Part shown: positions 9,771 through 19,643 of the stretch, in pieces
Numbering within the stretch: the first letter of the stretch is position 1
Layout of the letters: the number at the start of each line of letters is the position of its first letter
Position numbers and translations under genes: made by a program
Assembly: GCF_006363915.1 (NCBI RefSeq)
Contig: NZ_CP040946.1
Length of the DNA: 64,000 bases
Direction: 5' to 3' (one strand)
Source of the DNA: Methylophilus medardensis
GTDB lineage: Bacteria; Pseudomonadota; Gammaproteobacteria; Burkholderiales; Methylophilaceae
The notes under the pieces: generated by a model
Told to the model about the DNA's origin: nothing
Databases searched by the model: none
Seen by the model: the letters and a program-made list of their open reading frames with translations, nothing else

Positions 9771-9775
9771 AGTAT

Positions 9776-11188
9776 TTAACGCTCGGTTAATGCGTAAGAT
9801 TTTGCTTTTAGGACGGGTTTTAATAAGTAGGAGAGCACGGTTTTTTTCCCTGTCAAAATATCTACTTGTGCCACCATCCCGGGAATAATCGGTAAATGGT
9901 CGCCCAGCGTATTGTTATCTGTTCTTATCTTAACGACATAATAGGCATTACCTTTATCGTCAATGGTCGAATCGGCAGCAATATCTTGCACCGAGCCCTC
10001 TAAACTGCCGTAAATGGTGTAGTCATAAGCGGTCAGTTTAATAATGGCGGGCTGTTGCGGGCGGATAAATGCAATATCCTTAGTCTGCACCTTGGCCTCA
10101 ATGACGAGGGCATCATCAGAAGGGACGACCTCCATCACCTCTTTGCCCGGCTGAATCACCCCACCAACCGTATTGAAATAAAGCTTGCTGACTTTACCGT
10201 TCACGGGCGAGGTGAGTGTGGATTGCTTGACCTTATCCGACAGCGCGAGACTAGACTGCGTGAGACTGTTGATTTTGGCGGTCGTCTCGTTCAATTCTGT
10301 GCGTATCTTGCTTGTGAATGATTGTTGCGCTTCTGAGACTTTGCGACGCGCTTCTGAGATCGACGCAGTGATACGCCCAAGTTGCGCCGATGCCTGATCA
10401 ATGTCGCCTTTGGCGCGGTTGGCATCTCGCTCCAATCTCAAAATCTCAATTTCGGAAACGGCTCCGCTATTCAGCAAGGGACGATTAGCGGCTAACTCTT
10501 TACTGGTGGACTCATAGGTTTTAATGGCCACTTCTTTTTTAAATTGCACCTCAGACAGCTCACGCTCGCGTTGCGACAACTGATCTCTGGCAATATTGAT
10601 TTGTGAGCCCAACTCATCCCTGCCCGCATTAAATAACTGTAGCTCTTGCAAATAAGTATCCGGGATTTTCTGCTGCACTTCACTGGGCGGGTTGAAACTG
10701 CCGCCATTGGCGAGCGCTTTTAGGCGGGCTTCTTTTGCCTTCAGTGACAAATATTGGCTTTCATTTTCTTTTAGCGAAGAAATCGCTCTGGTTTCATCAA
10801 TTTTGATCAGCGGTTGGCCACGTTTAACGGTATCGCCCAATTGCACCATGATATCTACCACGATGCCACCGTCTAGTGATTGCACCACCTGAATCTGACG
10901 GGACGGAATGACTCGACCTTCGCCGCGTGTCACCTCATCTACTTTGGCCAGACTGGCCCATGCAAGCAGCACCAGCAAAATAATTAAAATGCCATACATA
11001 ATCATTTTGGCATGCAGCATGGTGTCTTCTACCATCACTGCATGGGCTTGCTCAGTCCAGTTTCTGGATTCTGCGGTGTCAGTGTTCACCATTTTGTCGA
11101 CCAGCATATGTACCGGCTTGCCGAGGCGCACCCAGAAGCTGTCGGGCTTGGTCACTTCACCAATTTGATCGAATATTTTTTTTGCCAT
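9776..11188 (-). CDS. lapC: Type I secretion membrane-fusion protein (HlyD/LapC family)
   Basis: The start at 11188 is chosen because it follows an AAGGTAA ribosome binding site and lies 4 bp after lapB stops; this gives 470 residues beginning MAKKIFDQIGEV. There is one transmembrane segment at residues ~50-70 (GILIILLVLLAWASLAKVDE), then a biotinyl-lipoyl-like strand (TRGEGRVIPSRQIQVVQSLD), a long coiled-coil hairpin (~120-320) and the closing HlyD beta domain. It forms the periplasmic bridge between LapB and the TolC-like channel. Confidence 0.93.
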   Translation of the reverse strand: MAKKIFDQIGEVTKPDSFWVRLGKPVHMLVDKMVNTDTAESRNWTEQAHAVMVEDTMLHAKMIMYGILIILLVLLAWASLAKVDEVTRGEGRVIPSRQIQVVQSLDGGIVVDIMVQLGDTVKRGQPLIKIDETRAISSLKENESQYLSLKAKEARLKALANGGSFNPPSEVQQKIPDTYLQELQLFNAGRDELGSQINIARDQLSQRERELSEVQFKKEVAIKTYESTSKELAANRPLLNSGAVSEIEILRLERDANRAKGDIDQASAQLGRITASISEARRKVSEAQQSFTSKIRTELNETTAKINSLTQSSLALSDKVKQSTLTSPVNGKVSKLYFNTVGGVIQPGKEVMEVVPSDDALVIEAKVQTKDIAFIRPQQPAIIKLTAYDYTIYGSLEGSVQDIAADSTIDDKGNAYYVVKIRTDNNTLGDHLPIIPGMVAQVDILTGKKTVLSYLLKPVLKAKSYALTER

Positions 11189-11192
11189 GTTG

Positions 11193-13337
11193 TTACCTTG
11201 CCTTACCCACTTTACCGGCACGTAACGCAGCCGTGACATCTTCTTTCGTACCGTCAGCCACGACTTGACCGGAGTCAATCACAATCAAGCGTTCTGCCAG
11301 CTCTAGCATGGCATTCCGGTGGCTAATCACCACCATGGTTTTACCGCTGGTGGCCTCTGCAATATTACGCTTTACGGTTTCTTCACCTGAATGGTCCATG
11401 GCGCTGGTAGGTTCATCGAGCAAGACGATTTGTGGCTGGGTCACAAATGCGCGCGCAATACCCACTCCTTGACGCTGGCCACCCGACAAGGTGTCCCCGC
11501 GCTCACCCACCTCGAGGTCAAAGCCTTTCGGATGCGCATTGACGTAATCTGCAATGCCGCCAATCTTCGCCGCTTGTAACACGGACTGGTCGTCAGCATG
11601 AGGATCACGCAAGGTGATATTTTCGCGCAAGGAGCCATAAAACAGGTGATTGTCTTGCTGCACATAGCCAACGCTGCGCCGCAATTCGGCCGGGTCAATC
11701 TGACGCGCATCAATCCCATCAATCAGGATCGCGCCCTCGCTGGGTTGGTAGAGCCCCAAAATCAGCTTATTGATGGTAGTTTTGCCAGAGCCCATGCGGC
11801 CAATCAGGCCCACATGTTCGCCGGGGCGAATTCTGAAAGAGACGCGATTTAAAGCCAGCTCGTCCGAACCGGGATACTTAAAGGAGACATTTTTGAACTC
11901 AATCTCGCCCTTAAACGCAGGACGCGATAAAAAATTCACCCCTTTGCTACGCTCTTCTGGCTTCGCCATAATCTCTTCAAGCGATTTCAATGAAGTGGCG
12001 GCGGTGTGATATTGCGTGAATAAACTTGCGATTTGCGAGATGGGCGCTAAGCCACGGCTGGTTAATTGCGAGCAGGCAATCAAGCCACCCATGGTTAAGT
12101 CACCATTGGAAATTAAATACACGCCCAAAATCACAATGACCACACTGATAATTTGCTGCAATGCGTAGCTACCATTGGTGATCGACGAGGACAGTAACTT
12201 TAACTTGCTACCGACTTCAGACAGGAAAAGTGCGCTTTTCTCCCATTTGCCCTGCATCTGACCTTCAACGCCCATCGATTTGACGGTTTCTAAGCCAACT
12301 AAACTTTCAATCAAGGTCGCATTACGCTGCGCACTGGCGCGATACATGGTTTCTGATAAGTCGTGCATCTTGGTTTGCACACTTAAAGAATAGATCAGCA
12401 CGATGGCGCCACCAATCAATGCGGGCAACACCATGTATACATTGATCCAAGCGATGACGATCAGAAATATAATGCCGAACGGCAAATCAATCAGCGTAAT
12501 CACCGTGGCAGAGGTAATAAAGTCGCGCACACTTTCAAAAGAGCGCAGATTTGAGGCAAAAGAACCTACCGAATTCGGTTTGGCTTCATAACGGGTGCCA
12601 AGGACTTTTTCCATGATTTGTGCACTGAGCTTGACGTCGATTCTGGCACTCGCCCAGTCCAAAAAATAGGCGCGCATGGATCTAAGCAGCAAATCACCCA
12701 ACACAATTAGACCAACGCCGATACCCAACACCCACAACGTCTCAATCGCTTTATTCGGCACGACGCGGTCGTAGACATTCATGGTAAACAATGGCATGGC
12801 CAAGGCAAACAAATTAATCAGCAGTGCCGCCAACATCACATCGCGATAAATGCCTTTGTTCTCGGCCAGGGTGCCCCAAAACCAATGCCTCGCTTTGATA
12901 CGGCCCACCTCTGGAGTGCGCTTGTCGAATATAAACGTTTGCTTGGTGACCAGTGCATAACCAGTATATTCCGCAGCCAAGTCAGCCAAACTCATGGTGA
13001 TCGGATCCGGCGATATATCCGCAAACACCACCTGGGCAAAGTGTCGCGTGTCGTCGATATTGAGCAACTGGCAGGCACGCTCGTGATTGAGCAGTAGGGT
13101 GATATCGGTTTGCGGTCGCAGCAATTCAGTCATGGCTGCTTGCTTAACGGTCACCTCTAATCTTAAACGCTCTGCTGAGCGTTTAAATAACTCAGGGTTG
13201 AGCTTGCCATTATCAAGTGGTAGCCCTGAAGTTAAGGCATCCCGCGTCGTTGCCAGCCGATTGTGACGGCAAATATATAACAGACACTCAAGCAGAGCAT
13301 CTTGGCTGGATTTATTAAAATATTGCGTCGTTTCCAT
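11193..13337 (-). CDS. lapB: Type I secretion ABC transporter, ATPase/permease (LapB family)
   Basis: The ATG at 13337 (METTQYF) is preferred over a longer TTG-started frame; this gives 714 residues. An N-terminal ~120-residue C39-like domain lacks a proper catalytic Cys-His arrangement, as usual for exporters of RTX proteins that are not processed by the transporter. A six-helix ABC membrane domain follows (~150-420), then the ATPase with Walker A GRMGSGKTT, signature LSGGQRQ and Walker B IVLLDEPTSAMD. It powers export of the adhesin at 850-6882. It is tightly coupled to lapC. Confidence 0.94.
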   Translation of the reverse strand: METTQYFNKSSQDALLECLLYICRHNRLATTRDALTSGLPLDNGKLNPELFKRSAERLRLEVTVKQAAMTELLRPQTDITLLLNHERACQLLNIDDTRHFAQVVFADISPDPITMSLADLAAEYTGYALVTKQTFIFDKRTPEVGRIKARHWFWGTLAENKGIYRDVMLAALLINLFALAMPLFTMNVYDRVVPNKAIETLWVLGIGVGLIVLGDLLLRSMRAYFLDWASARIDVKLSAQIMEKVLGTRYEAKPNSVGSFASNLRSFESVRDFITSATVITLIDLPFGIIFLIVIAWINVYMVLPALIGGAIVLIYSLSVQTKMHDLSETMYRASAQRNATLIESLVGLETVKSMGVEGQMQGKWEKSALFLSEVGSKLKLLSSSITNGSYALQQIISVVIVILGVYLISNGDLTMGGLIACSQLTSRGLAPISQIASLFTQYHTAATSLKSLEEIMAKPEERSKGVNFLSRPAFKGEIEFKNVSFKYPGSDELALNRVSFRIRPGEHVGLIGRMGSGKTTINKLILGLYQPSEGAILIDGIDARQIDPAELRRSVGYVQQDNHLFYGSLRENITLRDPHADDQSVLQAAKIGGIADYVNAHPKGFDLEVGERGDTLSGGQRQGVGIARAFVTQPQIVLLDEPTSAMDHSGEETVKRNIAEATSGKTMVVISHRNAMLELAERLIVIDSGQVVADGTKEDVTAALRAGKVGKAR

Positions 13338-13470
13338 GGCAGGTCGCTTAATTTTTATCTTTATTTGCAATCAATCAATGTGCAGCATTGACGATCTTAT
13401 GGCATGTCAGCGAATTTCAAATCGATAAGTATATGGCATAACACCCCATAATTACAAAAATTAACAATTG

Positions 13471-15399
13471 TTATACTTCACCAAATTGTAAACTTTCTTG
13501 CACAAAAGGCCCGGTGACCGCTTCAATGCCGATCGCATTCAGACTATCTAGTTCTTGTTGATCCTGCACACCTTCGGCAATCGGCACAATGCCCATCGTG
13601 CGCACCATCATGCACAACCCGCGCAACAAGGACTGTTGTTGAGGGCGCAAATGAATATCTCGTATGAGTGAGGCGTCAAACTTCGCATAGTCCAAACCAA
13701 GTTCATGCAGATCCCCCAATTGTGCGAGGCGGGTAGCCACGTGCTCTAACCCCACCATACAGCCGAGTGTTTTCACTAAATTGACAAACTCTTTAAACTT
13801 GCCAAAGTCGCTAAACGCGGCCTCTTCTGCCACCTCAAAACTCAATCTGGCGGGCTGACTGACGGTGAGCATCAATGCCTGCAATTTATCGCGGTATTCG
13901 TCACTGCGCATCGCCGCGGCAGAGACATTCACGCTCAAGCTTGCCGTGTTTTTGCTTAGCATCTCGACTGCGTGCTCGAGCGCCATGCCGTCTAAGGTTT
14001 TAATCATGTCCAGCTGACTGGCCCAATCGATAAAGGCACCAGCCGCCAGCCATTGGTCGCCTTCATCAATGTGCAAACGCAACGGACACTCATAATGATA
14101 GAGCTGCTGATGGCGTTGCATGACGGGATAACACGCCAGCTTGATCTGCTTTTGCTCAATGGCTTGCAAGAATTGCTGTTTCCATTGATTGAGGTAATTT
14201 TTTCTAGACGTGACAATGCTATTCGCATTCATGACCCGCATTGGCACGGCCGTCTGATCCTCTGCCAAGTCTAGAATAAACTCCATGACCCGATGAATGT
14301 CGGCAAAATCATCGCCTTTTTTAGTTTTGGTGTGCGTGATAACAAACTGAAACTGTAGCAATTGTTGCGCAGCATTGAGCTTTTCAAGCACTAGTTTCAG
14401 CTCAGTGGTGACCGCAAAATCATCCAGCGGCTGACGACTGAAGATGCCGAATACACCCCCTGCGAGACGACCACAAATCACGTCCTGGTAATGAGTCATC
14501 TGTTGCTGCAATGCGTCGCCCACCTTTTTGATCAGCTGGTTGGTCATGCTGTAACCCAATTGCTTATCAATCTCGGGTAAATTGCGTAATTGCACCAATA
14601 CCAACATGCCCTCAACAAACCCCTCGTGCTTCAACGCCACTGAGGCCGAATTGGTAAAGTGGGACTGGTTCATCAAGCCAGTCACTTCATCATAGTTAAT
14701 TTGTTGATTAAAGGTATTCAGCCGCTCCGACTCTGCCGTCACCATAGACTTCACACGCTCTGAAAGCATATTCATGGTTTGTACAAGTTTTCTGAATTCC
14801 TCAGTGGCAGGTTCTGCAATCGTAATATATTTACGGTCACCCAATGCCTCGGCTTGCGCAATCACGTCGTCTAGCGGTTTCAATATCTTTTTCAGCCACA
14901 ATCCTGAGACGATATAACTGAGAAAAGCCACCACCAGCGTCCACAACACGGCATGCCGAGAGGTATCCCACAATTGGTCGTAGGCGAGCGAAGCCTCGCT
15001 TTCTAGCACCAGGGTGCCATATTGTTGCCAGCCGGATTGAATATTGGCGACCCCAGGTTGAATGTCGACCGCACACAAATATTGAAACCATGCCGGTGCA
15101 TTGGCGTGGGGGTGACGGTTCACACGCTCGATCATGAGTGTATTGTCGGGGGAAACAATCGCAATACGGCGATAATGTCCCATGTCAAACTGCGCACTGA
15201 CAATTAACTCTACCGTGACATTGTCTTTTTGAATGTTTGAAAGCGTGATCGCCAGACCGTTGGCGTTATCGTTATTTTTCTTTTGCAGTTGCTCAGCCAT
15301 AAAGCGATGATCATCGTAGACACCCAAGAACAGGCACCCGGCAGCCACCATCAAAATAATGACCGAAATCGCAATGCGTATTTGTTTTACCAAAGACAT
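13471..15399 (-). CDS. lapD: LapD-like inner-membrane c-di-GMP receptor with degenerate GGDEF and EAL domains
   Basis: This is a 642-residue protein. TM1 lies at residues ~8-27, a periplasmic LapD/MoxY N-terminal domain at ~28-150, TM2 at ~150-170, then HAMP, GGDEF-like and EAL-like domains. The diguanylate cyclase motif is lost (AGGVFG where GGDEF should be) and the EAL motif reads ECPLRL. Catalysis is therefore unlikely, as in LapD, which binds c-di-GMP with a dead EAL domain and holds LapG away from the adhesin. It lies directly downstream of lapG on the same strand. The periplasmic region ends with QPGVANIQSGWQQYG, matching the part of LapD that contacts LapG. Confidence 0.92.
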   Translation of the reverse strand: MSLVKQIRIAISVIILMVAAGCLFLGVYDDHRFMAEQLQKKNNDNANGLAITLSNIQKDNVTVELIVSAQFDMGHYRRIAIVSPDNTLMIERVNRHPHANAPAWFQYLCAVDIQPGVANIQSGWQQYGTLVLESEASLAYDQLWDTSRHAVLWTLVVAFLSYIVSGLWLKKILKPLDDVIAQAEALGDRKYITIAEPATEEFRKLVQTMNMLSERVKSMVTAESERLNTFNQQINYDEVTGLMNQSHFTNSASVALKHEGFVEGMLVLVQLRNLPEIDKQLGYSMTNQLIKKVGDALQQQMTHYQDVICGRLAGGVFGIFSRQPLDDFAVTTELKLVLEKLNAAQQLLQFQFVITHTKTKKGDDFADIHRVMEFILDLAEDQTAVPMRVMNANSIVTSRKNYLNQWKQQFLQAIEQKQIKLACYPVMQRHQQLYHYECPLRLHIDEGDQWLAAGAFIDWASQLDMIKTLDGMALEHAVEMLSKNTASLSVNVSAAAMRSDEYRDKLQALMLTVSQPARLSFEVAEEAAFSDFGKFKEFVNLVKTLGCMVGLEHVATRLAQLGDLHELGLDYAKFDASLIRDIHLRPQQQSLLRGLCMMVRTMGIVPIAEGVQDQQELDSLNAIGIEAVTGPFVQESLQFGEV

Positions 15400-15517
15400 T
15401 TGAAAGCCCTCTTACTTTCCAGGGTGAGACCCAGCAACAACCCGACGTGCATACAGGCTTCGACAACTAGCCTAGCACTAACCCCTATCAATAACCACAT
15501 TTCTAACAGGTTTTTAA

Positions 15518-16192
15518 TCATTCCAGCCCATCCTGTCGCATACGCGTCAACACATCTCGCCATTTTGAAATATTAGCAGGCGAACCCGCCCGCATATTCG
15601 GATTATTGGCTACAAACAATCCTTTATCATTAAAACTAAATACCGGTGACAAATCACTGCGCTTGGAGGCAGGTAATAATTCAAAATTAAGATTATCGAG
15701 AATCAATGGATCGCTGCTCGGGTTCGAGTAGTAAGCCAACACCATATGCGGCCGGATGAACCCACTCGGCATACGTGCCCGCACATACGTCAATCGCAGC
15801 TTATCTTGCGACACACCAAGCTTCTTTAACAGCGTATATTTTGCAATACTAAAATCTTCACAATCACCCGCGCCCTTGCCAAAGGTTTCTAATGGACTGG
15901 CCCAATAATCCTCCTTACCCCACAGTGTGCTGTCATCTACAAACAACACATGCTGATTGGTAAAATCGTTGACCATGCCTACTTTGGTCATTTCGCTGGC
16001 ACCAGCGATTTGAGAGAATACCTCATTGAGTCGATTGATATTCTGATAAGCCTCTTCCCCATACCGCTGCCTAATTTTTTCAAGCATCGCCAACACATAA
16101 TCGTCCGCCAACAGCTGCGTCCATAGCAGACACAAGGACAAACAGAGTCCTGTCAGCAAACGAGCGATGTTGGGCGTGGCGTGGCTTATCAT
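15518..16192 (-). CDS. lapG: LapG-type periplasmic cysteine protease (BTLCP family)
   Basis: This 224-residue protein has an N-terminal signal sequence. The transglutaminase-like catalytic triad is visible: Cys in GAGDCEDFSIAKY, His in RPHMVLAYY and Asp in LILDNLNFE. The family releases LapA-type adhesins by cutting at a di-Ala site, and the adhesin at 850-6882 has that site (PAAG, residues 109-112). It is first in the gene order lapG-lapD-lapB-lapC-regulator-tolC-adhesin, with 118 bp to lapD. Confidence 0.93.
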   Translation of the reverse strand: MISHATPNIARLLTGLCLSLCLLWTQLLADDYVLAMLEKIRQRYGEEAYQNINRLNEVFSQIAGASEMTKVGMVNDFTNQHVLFVDDSTLWGKEDYWASPLETFGKGAGDCEDFSIAKYTLLKKLGVSQDKLRLTYVRARMPSGFIRPHMVLAYYSNPSSDPLILDNLNFELLPASKRSDLSPVFSFNDKGLFVANNPNMRAGSPANISKWRDVLTRMRQDGLE

Positions 16193-16383
16193 GTGAAATG
16201 TATTCTTCGCCTTCGATTATGTCACTGTGAAATCAAACACAATTTACCAAACAAAGTGGATTTAATCGACAAATTCAGCACAAGCGATCTGCCTCGGGAT
16301 CAGAGGCAAAAGACATTCGACAAAGACAAGTGCGGCTGGATTGGGTAAAATATCGTTTTTTTGCATCCATAAGTTTTCCGCTC

Positions 16384-17757
16384 ATGACGTCTCTCACTTC
16401 TCTCAATGCATTGTCACCGCTGGATGGTCGCTATCAATCTAAGCTTGACCCATTACGGCCTTTCTTCAGCGAATATGCGCTGATTAAATACAGAGCACTG
16501 GTTGAAGTTGCATGGTTGAAAGCCCTCAGTGCAGCGCCTGCCTTGAGCGAAATCGCGCCGTTTAGCCCAGAAACCGTGGCCGAACTCGATGCGGCCATTA
16601 GCGCCTTCAGCGAAGCGGATGCAACGCAAGTCAAAGCCATTGAGGCCCGCACCAATCACGATGTCAAAGCCCTCGAATATTGGCTTAAAGAAAAGTTTGA
16701 TGGCAATCCGGAAATCAAAAAAGCCAGTGAATTTATTCACTTTGCCTGTACCTCTGAAGACATTAACAACCTCTCACATGCGCTGATGCTCAAAGCGGCT
16801 CGCGATGCCGTAATGCAACCGCAATTGCAAGCGGTGATCGCGCGATTGACCGAACTGGCACATGCATTAGCCGACCAGCCGATGCTGTCACGCACACACG
16901 GCCAAACCGCCAGCCCCTCCACCATGGGCAAAGAGCTGGCTAACGTGGTATACCGTTTGCAACGTCAATTAAAACAGCTGCAAGCCAATGAGGTGTTGGG
17001 CAAAATCAACGGCGCTGTCGGCAACTTTAATGCGCACTTATCTGCTTATCCAGACGTTGACTGGGAGCAGTTTGCCAAACAATTTGTCGAGTCATTGGGG
17101 CTGACATACAACCCGATGACGATTCAGATTGAGCCGCACGACTATATGGCCGAAATGTATGACACATTGGCGCGTATCAACACCATTTTAATCGACCTCA
17201 ATCGTGATATCTGGGGCTACATTTCGGTCGGTTATTTCAAACAAAAAGTCAAAGCAGGTGAAATCGGTTCGTCAACCATGCCGCACAAAGTCAATCCGAT
17301 TGACTTTGAAAACTCGGAAGGCAATCTAGGCCTGGCCAACGCGGTATTGCGTCACTTGGCCGAGAAGTTACCGATCTCTCGCTGGCAGCGCGACCTGACA
17401 GACTCTACCGTATTACGCAATATGGGCGTTGCCTTTGGTTACACCTTGCTTGGATACGATTCGTGCCTGCGTGGCCTGAACAAGTTAGAAATCAATCCAC
17501 AACGCTTGCAAGAAGACTTGGACCACAGCTGGGAAGTATTGGCAGAACCGATCCAAACCGTGATGCGTCGCTATGGCATCGAGAACCCTTACGAGCAGTT
17601 AAAAGAGCTGACGCGTGGCAAAGGGGGCATTAACCAACAATCGTTGCATAGTTTCATTGAAACCCTGCAGATTCCTGCTGAAGCCAAGCAGGCGCTACTT
17701 GCGCTGACCCCTGCCACCTACACTGGCAAGGCCAGTCAACTGGTGAAACACATTTAA
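16384..17757 (+). CDS. purB: Adenylosuccinate lyase
   Basis: The start at 16384 (MTSLTSLNALSPLDGRYQ) gives 457 residues, the normal length of the gammaproteobacterial-type PurB; an upstream in-frame ATG adds 18 residues of no family similarity. The fumarase/aspartase-superfamily signature GSSTMPHKVNPIDFEN is present, as are SRTHGQTASPSTMGKE and TNHDVKALEYW. It catalyses two steps of purine synthesis: SAICAR to AICAR and adenylosuccinate to AMP. The ribosome binding site is weak. Confidence 0.97.
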   Translation: MTSLTSLNALSPLDGRYQSKLDPLRPFFSEYALIKYRALVEVAWLKALSAAPALSEIAPFSPETVAELDAAISAFSEADATQVKAIEARTNHDVKALEYWLKEKFDGNPEIKKASEFIHFACTSEDINNLSHALMLKAARDAVMQPQLQAVIARLTELAHALADQPMLSRTHGQTASPSTMGKELANVVYRLQRQLKQLQANEVLGKINGAVGNFNAHLSAYPDVDWEQFAKQFVESLGLTYNPMTIQIEPHDYMAEMYDTLARINTILIDLNRDIWGYISVGYFKQKVKAGEIGSSTMPHKVNPIDFENSEGNLGLANAVLRHLAEKLPISRWQRDLTDSTVLRNMGVAFGYTLLGYDSCLRGLNKLEINPQRLQEDLDHSWEVLAEPIQTVMRRYGIENPYEQLKELTRGKGGINQQSLHSFIETLQIPAEAKQALLALTPATYTGKASQLVKHI

Positions 17758-17768
17758 ACCTGATCGAT

Positions 17769-19643
17769 TTGACCCGGGATTCATTTGCGCTTTATTTCAA
17801 ACCTCCCGCTTTAGAAAAAGCAGCGCACACTTGGTTGCGCTGCTTAGGTAAGCTGGGCTTACATTGTCTGCGGCACTGGCTATTCAGGATAATTGCCTTG
17901 TTGCTCAGCATGAATGCCCTCGCGCAAGAGACGCCTTGGTTTGAGGTCAATACCGGTAGCATTTACAAAACGCGTTTTTCGCTCGTCACGGACGCGCCAC
18001 CAGCGCAAACCGCGTCCCTTCAGGAATTGTTAGAGACGCATCTAAGCCTACACGAGGCTATGCAAAATCCCCGCATGAATGACAGTGAATGGCGCAGACT
18101 GGTGCAAAAAACACCACGCGACATTGCTGACTTGCTTGCCACGGCCGGCTTTTTCAACACCAAAGCGCAGGTGTATCAGCCAGCCGCACATCTCGCAGAA
18201 TTTCGAATTGCGCTGCCGCCACAGGCAATTGTGAGTAACGTCGCGCTAACCATCGCCGGCGAGATTCAACAACCCGCGCATCAAACCCTCTATGCAGCAG
18301 CGCAAACAAACTGGTCGTTGCCAGTGAATAGCCCATTTACGCAACAAGCCTGGAGCGCGGCCAAGCGCGGAATACTGTCAAGCTTACTCCGCGCCGAGTT
18401 TCCCAATGCCAAAATGACCCGTTCACAAGCGATGGTGAATCCCCAAACGCAACAAGTCCAGATCACCATCAGCTTAGATTCGGGGCCTGCCGTACGCATT
18501 GGGCAAGTGCATTTTCATGGTTTGCAACATTATCAAGCGTCACAACTGAGGCCACTCAACACCTTAAGCACGGGTGCTCCTTATCGTCAGGCGGATTTAC
18601 TGACGTTGCAGAACAGCTTGATGAGTAGCGGAAAATTTCGTGCAGTTGAGGTGGCCGCGAACACCGACGCGCTGCAGGCAGACCATATCGCAGATGTCGA
18701 TGTCACGGTGCATGAACTAGAACAAAAAAGTATTCGTTTTGGGGTCGGCGCGAGCACCAACACCGGCGCACGCATCGTATTCAATTACACCGACCGCGAT
18801 TTATTTGACCGCGGATTGCTGTGGGATAGCAGCATCCGGTTAGAACAGCGACTGCAAGCCGCCACCTCCAACATCGGTTTTTTGACTGATGAAAAAGGCT
18901 ACCGAGATAGTATTCAAAACAGCGTCACCCGCACAGACCTTGAGGGGCAAATCACCACCGCGGTGCAAAACGGGGTGCGCCGCTATTGGGGCCAACCCAG
19001 GGTATTTGAGCAATTCATCGGCGCCAACTTATTGTATGAATTTTTGACGGTGGATGGCGAATCGTCTCAATTCAACAAGGCGGCAACCTTGGCTTATGGC
19101 TTGAACATGCGAAAACTAGATAACACCCTAGCGCCGACCAAAGGCTGGATTTTCAATACGCAGTTTCAATTCGCGCCATTGGACCGCTTATCTGATGGCC
19201 GTTTCTTGCAATCACAAGCCCGCATACAGGGCTTTTATCCATTGACCACCTCCACTCAATGGCTGGGCCGGCTTGAAGTGGGCGCTGTCACCGGCGCCAG
19301 CAGCGTGCCCGCGACTTACTTGTTCCGCGCCGGTGGCGACCAATCGGTGCGTGGCTATGCCTTTCAATCGCTCGGGGTCAAAGAAGCCGATGCCACCATC
19401 GGCGGCCGCGTGCTACTTACCGGCAGTAGCGAAATCGTACAATGGCTGACCGCGTCATGGGGTGCCGCCATGTTTGTCGATTTCGGTAACGCAGCAAATC
19501 GCTGGAAAGACTATGAACCGGCGCTGGGTTATGGCCTCGGGGTCCGCTGGCGCAGTCCGATTGGACCCGTGGGCGTCGACGTTGCCTATGGCGAAAAAAC
19601 CGACGACTATCGTTTGCACTTTAATCTAGGGGTGAATTTTTAA
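17769..19643 (+). CDS. tamA: Outer-membrane Omp85-family translocation protein TamA
   Basis: This protein has 624 residues as drawn. The start is uncertain because ~45 residues precede a hydrophobic leader (LFRIIALLLSMNALAQ); a shorter form is likely. Three POTRA-like domains lie at ~60-310, then a C-terminal 16-strand barrel region with LYEFLTVDG, FRAGGDQSVRGYAFQSLG (the conserved VRGY/F lid-lock motif) and the closing strand DYRLHFNLGVNF. It overlaps tamB (stop TAA shares A with the ATG), the usual tamAB arrangement for lipid transport and outer-membrane protein assembly. Confidence 0.93.
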   Translation: MTRDSFALYFKPPALEKAAHTWLRCLGKLGLHCLRHWLFRIIALLLSMNALAQETPWFEVNTGSIYKTRFSLVTDAPPAQTASLQELLETHLSLHEAMQNPRMNDSEWRRLVQKTPRDIADLLATAGFFNTKAQVYQPAAHLAEFRIALPPQAIVSNVALTIAGEIQQPAHQTLYAAAQTNWSLPVNSPFTQQAWSAAKRGILSSLLRAEFPNAKMTRSQAMVNPQTQQVQITISLDSGPAVRIGQVHFHGLQHYQASQLRPLNTLSTGAPYRQADLLTLQNSLMSSGKFRAVEVAANTDALQADHIADVDVTVHELEQKSIRFGVGASTNTGARIVFNYTDRDLFDRGLLWDSSIRLEQRLQAATSNIGFLTDEKGYRDSIQNSVTRTDLEGQITTAVQNGVRRYWGQPRVFEQFIGANLLYEFLTVDGESSQFNKAATLAYGLNMRKLDNTLAPTKGWIFNTQFQFAPLDRLSDGRFLQSQARIQGFYPLTTSTQWLGRLEVGAVTGASSVPATYLFRAGGDQSVRGYAFQSLGVKEADATIGGRVLLTGSSEIVQWLTASWGAAMFVDFGNAANRWKDYEPALGYGLGVRWRSPIGPVGVDVAYGEKTDDYRLHFNLGVNF